Assembly: GCF_009604405.1 (NCBI RefSeq)
Contig: NZ_WEGK01000002.1
Location: forward strand, 372,001 to 436,000
DNA from: Nocardia macrotermitis
Lineage (GTDB): Bacteria > Actinomycetota > Actinomycetes > Mycobacteriales > Mycobacteriaceae
Reading direction: 5' to 3'
DNA length: 64,000 nucleotides
In this document: in pieces, positions 61,854 through 64,000 of the stretch
Layout of the letters: every line of letters begins with the position of its first letter
Position numbering within the stretch: position 1 is the stretch's first letter
Notes under the pieces: model-generated
Told to the model about the DNA's origin: nothing
The model's input: only the letters and a program-made list of their open reading frames with translations
The model's database searches: none
Program-made: the position numbers and the translations under genes

Positions 61854-63199
61854 TGGGGTGGGAGGACTGGGCGGAGACCCTTGGTGGCGTCGTCGGGATC
61901 GGCGTCGGTATGACGTCCAAATCCCGCAGTACCGCGGAGAATCAGAAGAACGACCGCAACAGCGCCGAGTCCAAGGCGCAGCAGCAGTACGACGACCAGC
62001 GGCGTTCGGCCAACACCAATTACGACCAGCTCAAATCCGAGCACACCGCTGGATACGACGCACCGGTCGTGGTCGGCGACAAGCGCGAAGCGTTCAACAC
62101 CTGGAAGCATTCGAAGATCTGGGACACGCTCACCGATGCGGCCAACCCGACGAACGCCTCCACGATCAACGACGCCGCGACGACCTGGAAGACGCTCGCC
62201 GACAATCTCGACACCGCCAGAAACGACTTCACCAAGAACGTCGATCAGAGCGTGTCCGAGAAGATGAAGGGCAAGTCCGCCGGGGCCTTCATAGACTCGA
62301 GCCATCAGTTCGCCACCGAACTCGGCAAATTGACTGTGGCGCAACGGCTTGTCGCTCGTGGGCTGGCCTATCACGCCGACTATCTGGGGCAGGCGAAGGC
62401 TTCGATCAGTGCGCCGCCGGGATCCGGTGGGATCACGGACAAGGTTGTCGAACATCTGCCGTTGCAGAGTGTGTTCAAGGGGCCGCACTACCGCCAGCAG
62501 GAGGCCGAGCACGAGGCTCAGCGAGTTATGTCGGATGTCTATCAAAAGAATGTCATCAACGACGTAGACAGCTCTCGGCCGATCCTTCCGACCCCGAGTT
62601 CGTCGGTGAGCGGAAATGCGTTGAGCGGCAACGGAATCAGCAGTAGCGTGCCCGGTAACAGCTGGACCAGCTCCAGCAGCGGGGGCGGTAACGGGTGGAC
62701 GAATGCGTCGGGGGTCGGCTCGGGGTCCGGTGGGGATTCGTCGGGCAACAGCAACTCCGGTACGTCCGGCACCTCGAGTAGTCCGGCCTCGTACACCGGC
62801 ACGTCGGGGAACACCTCGACCGCTGGATATCAGAACCCGTCGCTGAGTTCGTCGCTGTCGGGGCTGAATACGACGCCGTCCAACTACTCCGGCACGGGCG
62901 GTGGCACGGGTGGCGACTACAGCGGATTCGGCGGCGGCACCAACTCGAGCACCGGTGGTGGCGCGGGTAAGAGCATTCCGGGGACCAACAGTACCGGCAC
63001 CAAAACCCCCACTGCGGCAACGACTTCCGCGAAGTCGAACAATATGAGCAATATGACCGGCATGCCGCACGCGGGTAAGTCGAAGCAGGACGAAGAGGGT
63101 ACTGTTTCACGTAAGGACTACTTGGTATACGACCGCGGTTCCGAACTTTTGGGAACCCAGCCCCCGGCCTTGCCGCCAGGTGGAGTCATCGGCGGATGA
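61853..63199 (+). CDS. Putative ESX-secreted protein with Gly/Ser-rich C-terminal region
   Basis: A 448-residue protein. The first 230 residues are helical, starting MGWEDWAETLGG, with WKTLADNLD in a helix and a possible ESX signal YxxxE (YRQQE, near 215) at the end of the helical part. Residues about 245-405 are a long Gly/Ser/Thr/Asn-rich, probably disordered stretch. The end is conserved-looking (VSRKDYLVYDRGSELLG). The layout recalls PPE/EspB-type substrates. It is followed by espG with an ATGA overlap, and EspG chaperones bind such substrates in the cytosol. Confidence 0.65.
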   Translation: MGWEDWAETLGGVVGIGVGMTSKSRSTAENQKNDRNSAESKAQQQYDDQRRSANTNYDQLKSEHTAGYDAPVVVGDKREAFNTWKHSKIWDTLTDAANPTNASTINDAATTWKTLADNLDTARNDFTKNVDQSVSEKMKGKSAGAFIDSSHQFATELGKLTVAQRLVARGLAYHADYLGQAKASISAPPGSGGITDKVVEHLPLQSVFKGPHYRQQEAEHEAQRVMSDVYQKNVINDVDSSRPILPTPSSSVSGNALSGNGISSSVPGNSWTSSSSGGGNGWTNASGVGSGSGGDSSGNSNSGTSGTSSSPASYTGTSGNTSTAGYQNPSLSSSLSGLNTTPSNYSGTGGGTGGDYSGFGGGTNSSTGGGAGKSIPGTNSTGTKTPTAATTSAKSNNMSNMTGMPHAGKSKQDEEGTVSRKDYLVYDRGSELLGTQPPALPPGGVIGG

Positions 63200-63957
63200 A
63201 CGAAAACCAGTGGCGGCTGGACGGTTTGACGTTCACACTCGCACTCGAGACGCTGGGCCGGGACCGTCTGCCGTATCCGTTGCGCTATATCGCCGAGGGT
63301 GTCGAGGCGCTGGACGACTACGAGCGGATGCGGCAGCAGGCCGCGCAGAATCTGTATCGGATGGTCGGGCCCGAGCTGTACGACGCGTTCACCATATTGC
63401 TCGAACCCCAAGTGCGCGTTGAGGTTCACGGATATTTCCGCAAGGATTTCAGCGGCGTGGTCCGGATGCACGCGGGGATATCCGGGCCCATGGCCACTCT
63501 CGCGCTCCAATTGCCCGGCAGCACACCGGAATACGGCGGTGATGTGGTGATCGTGTCCGGCGCGGCGCAGTCCCTGCCCGCGCGCATCGTCGCCAACATC
63601 CCCAAATGCCGACCGGGACAACATCCTTCGATCAAGGGCCGCCGCTCCGACGTCAACGCCGTCGAATACTCCCGCAACCCCCTCTACCTCTCGCACGCCG
63701 AACAGGTCCAGCGCATAGTCCGTCGCCCCCGCTCCGCCGTCGGCGAAATCTCCGTACACCCCGGCCCCGCCGCCGACTCCCGCCCCACCCACGACGGCCG
63801 CAGCGTCCACTGGATGGACTACCTCCCCACCGACGGCCGCTACCTCCTACGCCACCACCCCGGCAACGAATTCACTCTCGACCCCGCCTCACCCGACGAA
63901 CTCACCCGCACCATCCAGCGCCTGATAGCCGCCACCCAACACGCCTACGTCAGGTGA
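63196..63957 (+). CDS. espG: EspG-family ESX secretion-associated chaperone
   Basis: A 253-residue protein matching EspG: an N-terminal LTFTLALETLGRDRLPYPL, then ELYDAFTILLEP, VEVHGYFRKD and a C-terminal TLDPASPDELTRTIQRL. EspG proteins bind PPE/PE or related substrates and deliver them to the ESX core. The ATG overlaps the stop of the putative substrate gene (ATGA), so chaperone and substrate are made together. No ESX core genes (eccB-E, mycP) are in the window; they may lie to the right. The remaining 43 bases to the edge show nothing recognisable. Confidence 0.85.
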   Translation: MNENQWRLDGLTFTLALETLGRDRLPYPLRYIAEGVEALDDYERMRQQAAQNLYRMVGPELYDAFTILLEPQVRVEVHGYFRKDFSGVVRMHAGISGPMATLALQLPGSTPEYGGDVVIVSGAAQSLPARIVANIPKCRPGQHPSIKGRRSDVNAVEYSRNPLYLSHAEQVQRIVRRPRSAVGEISVHPGPAADSRPTHDGRSVHWMDYLPTDGRYLLRHHPGNEFTLDPASPDELTRTIQRLIAATQHAYVR

Positions 63958-64000
63958 ACCGCAGCTGCGTAGGCACCGCACCGAGAGCGTCAACAGCGGT

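Noticed and set aside
1..64000. tRNA, rRNA, insertion sequences or integrase genes
   Set aside because: None could be supported by eye: no transposase or integrase motif and no clear tRNA fold, so boundaries of mobile DNA cannot be placed.

Overview
The window is GC-rich actinobacterial DNA, most likely from Nocardia or a close relative in Mycobacteriales. The pointers are an EspG-type ESX chaperone next to a DUF3558 lipoprotein, a DUF732-like exported protein, an LppU-type membrane protein, a MoxR/DUF58/DUF4129 cluster and a DUF5753/DUF397 regulator pair. This placement rests on protein recognition, not on a database search. No rRNA, tRNA or CRISPR array was seen.

Layout. 0-5.5 kb is ordinary accessory metabolism: two TetR repressors, each divergent from a target gene across a clear palindromic operator (an NmrA-type oxidoreductase and a DUF308-like membrane protein), an Old Yellow Enzyme/2,4-dienoyl-CoA reductase-type flavoenzyme and a DUF4234 membrane protein. 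5.6-8.4 kb holds a HipBA toxin-antitoxin operon behind an unusually large operator array, then a DapA-family enzyme. 8.5-11.5 kb is a complete ABC-three-component (ABC-3C) cassette: C-terminal-domain effector, middle component and DUF2326 ATPase. 11.8-14.6 kb has two tiny hypothetical genes, a 2H phosphoesterase and a TPR-containing helix-turn-helix regulator.

14.7-49.9 kb is a dense block of DNA-processing genes that looks like an anti-phage island. The minus-strand arm runs DUF732-like exported protein, DUF6119 protein, DGQHR/DndB-like protein, DrmD-like SNF2 helicase, giant Eco57I/PglX-type adenine methylase and a 697-residue unknown. The divergent plus-strand arm runs N6-methylase with its own recognition domain, a half-size specificity-like protein, a soluble Ser/Thr kinase with a TPR tail, and a 1710-residue SF1 helicase fused to a REase-like domain. 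Beyond it lie a degenerate SF2 helicase (minus), a 1122-residue unknown coupled to a 1663-residue DUF1998 helicase (plus), and a UvrD-like helicase (minus) whose 3' end overlaps the DUF1998 gene. The set resembles parts of DISARM but lacks drmA, drmB and drmC as separate genes. It also lacks the hallmark genes of BREX and Dnd. It is the best candidate here for an undescribed composite system.

50-64 kb returns to core or lineage genes: an LppU-like protein with a terminator, a broken DUF4352 gene, a PucR-type regulator, a MoxR/DUF58/DUF4129 operon with tight translational coupling, a 975-base stretch without a convincing gene that carries a diverged duplication, an XRE(DUF5753)/DUF397 pair, and a four-gene ESX-associated group ending in espG close to the right edge.
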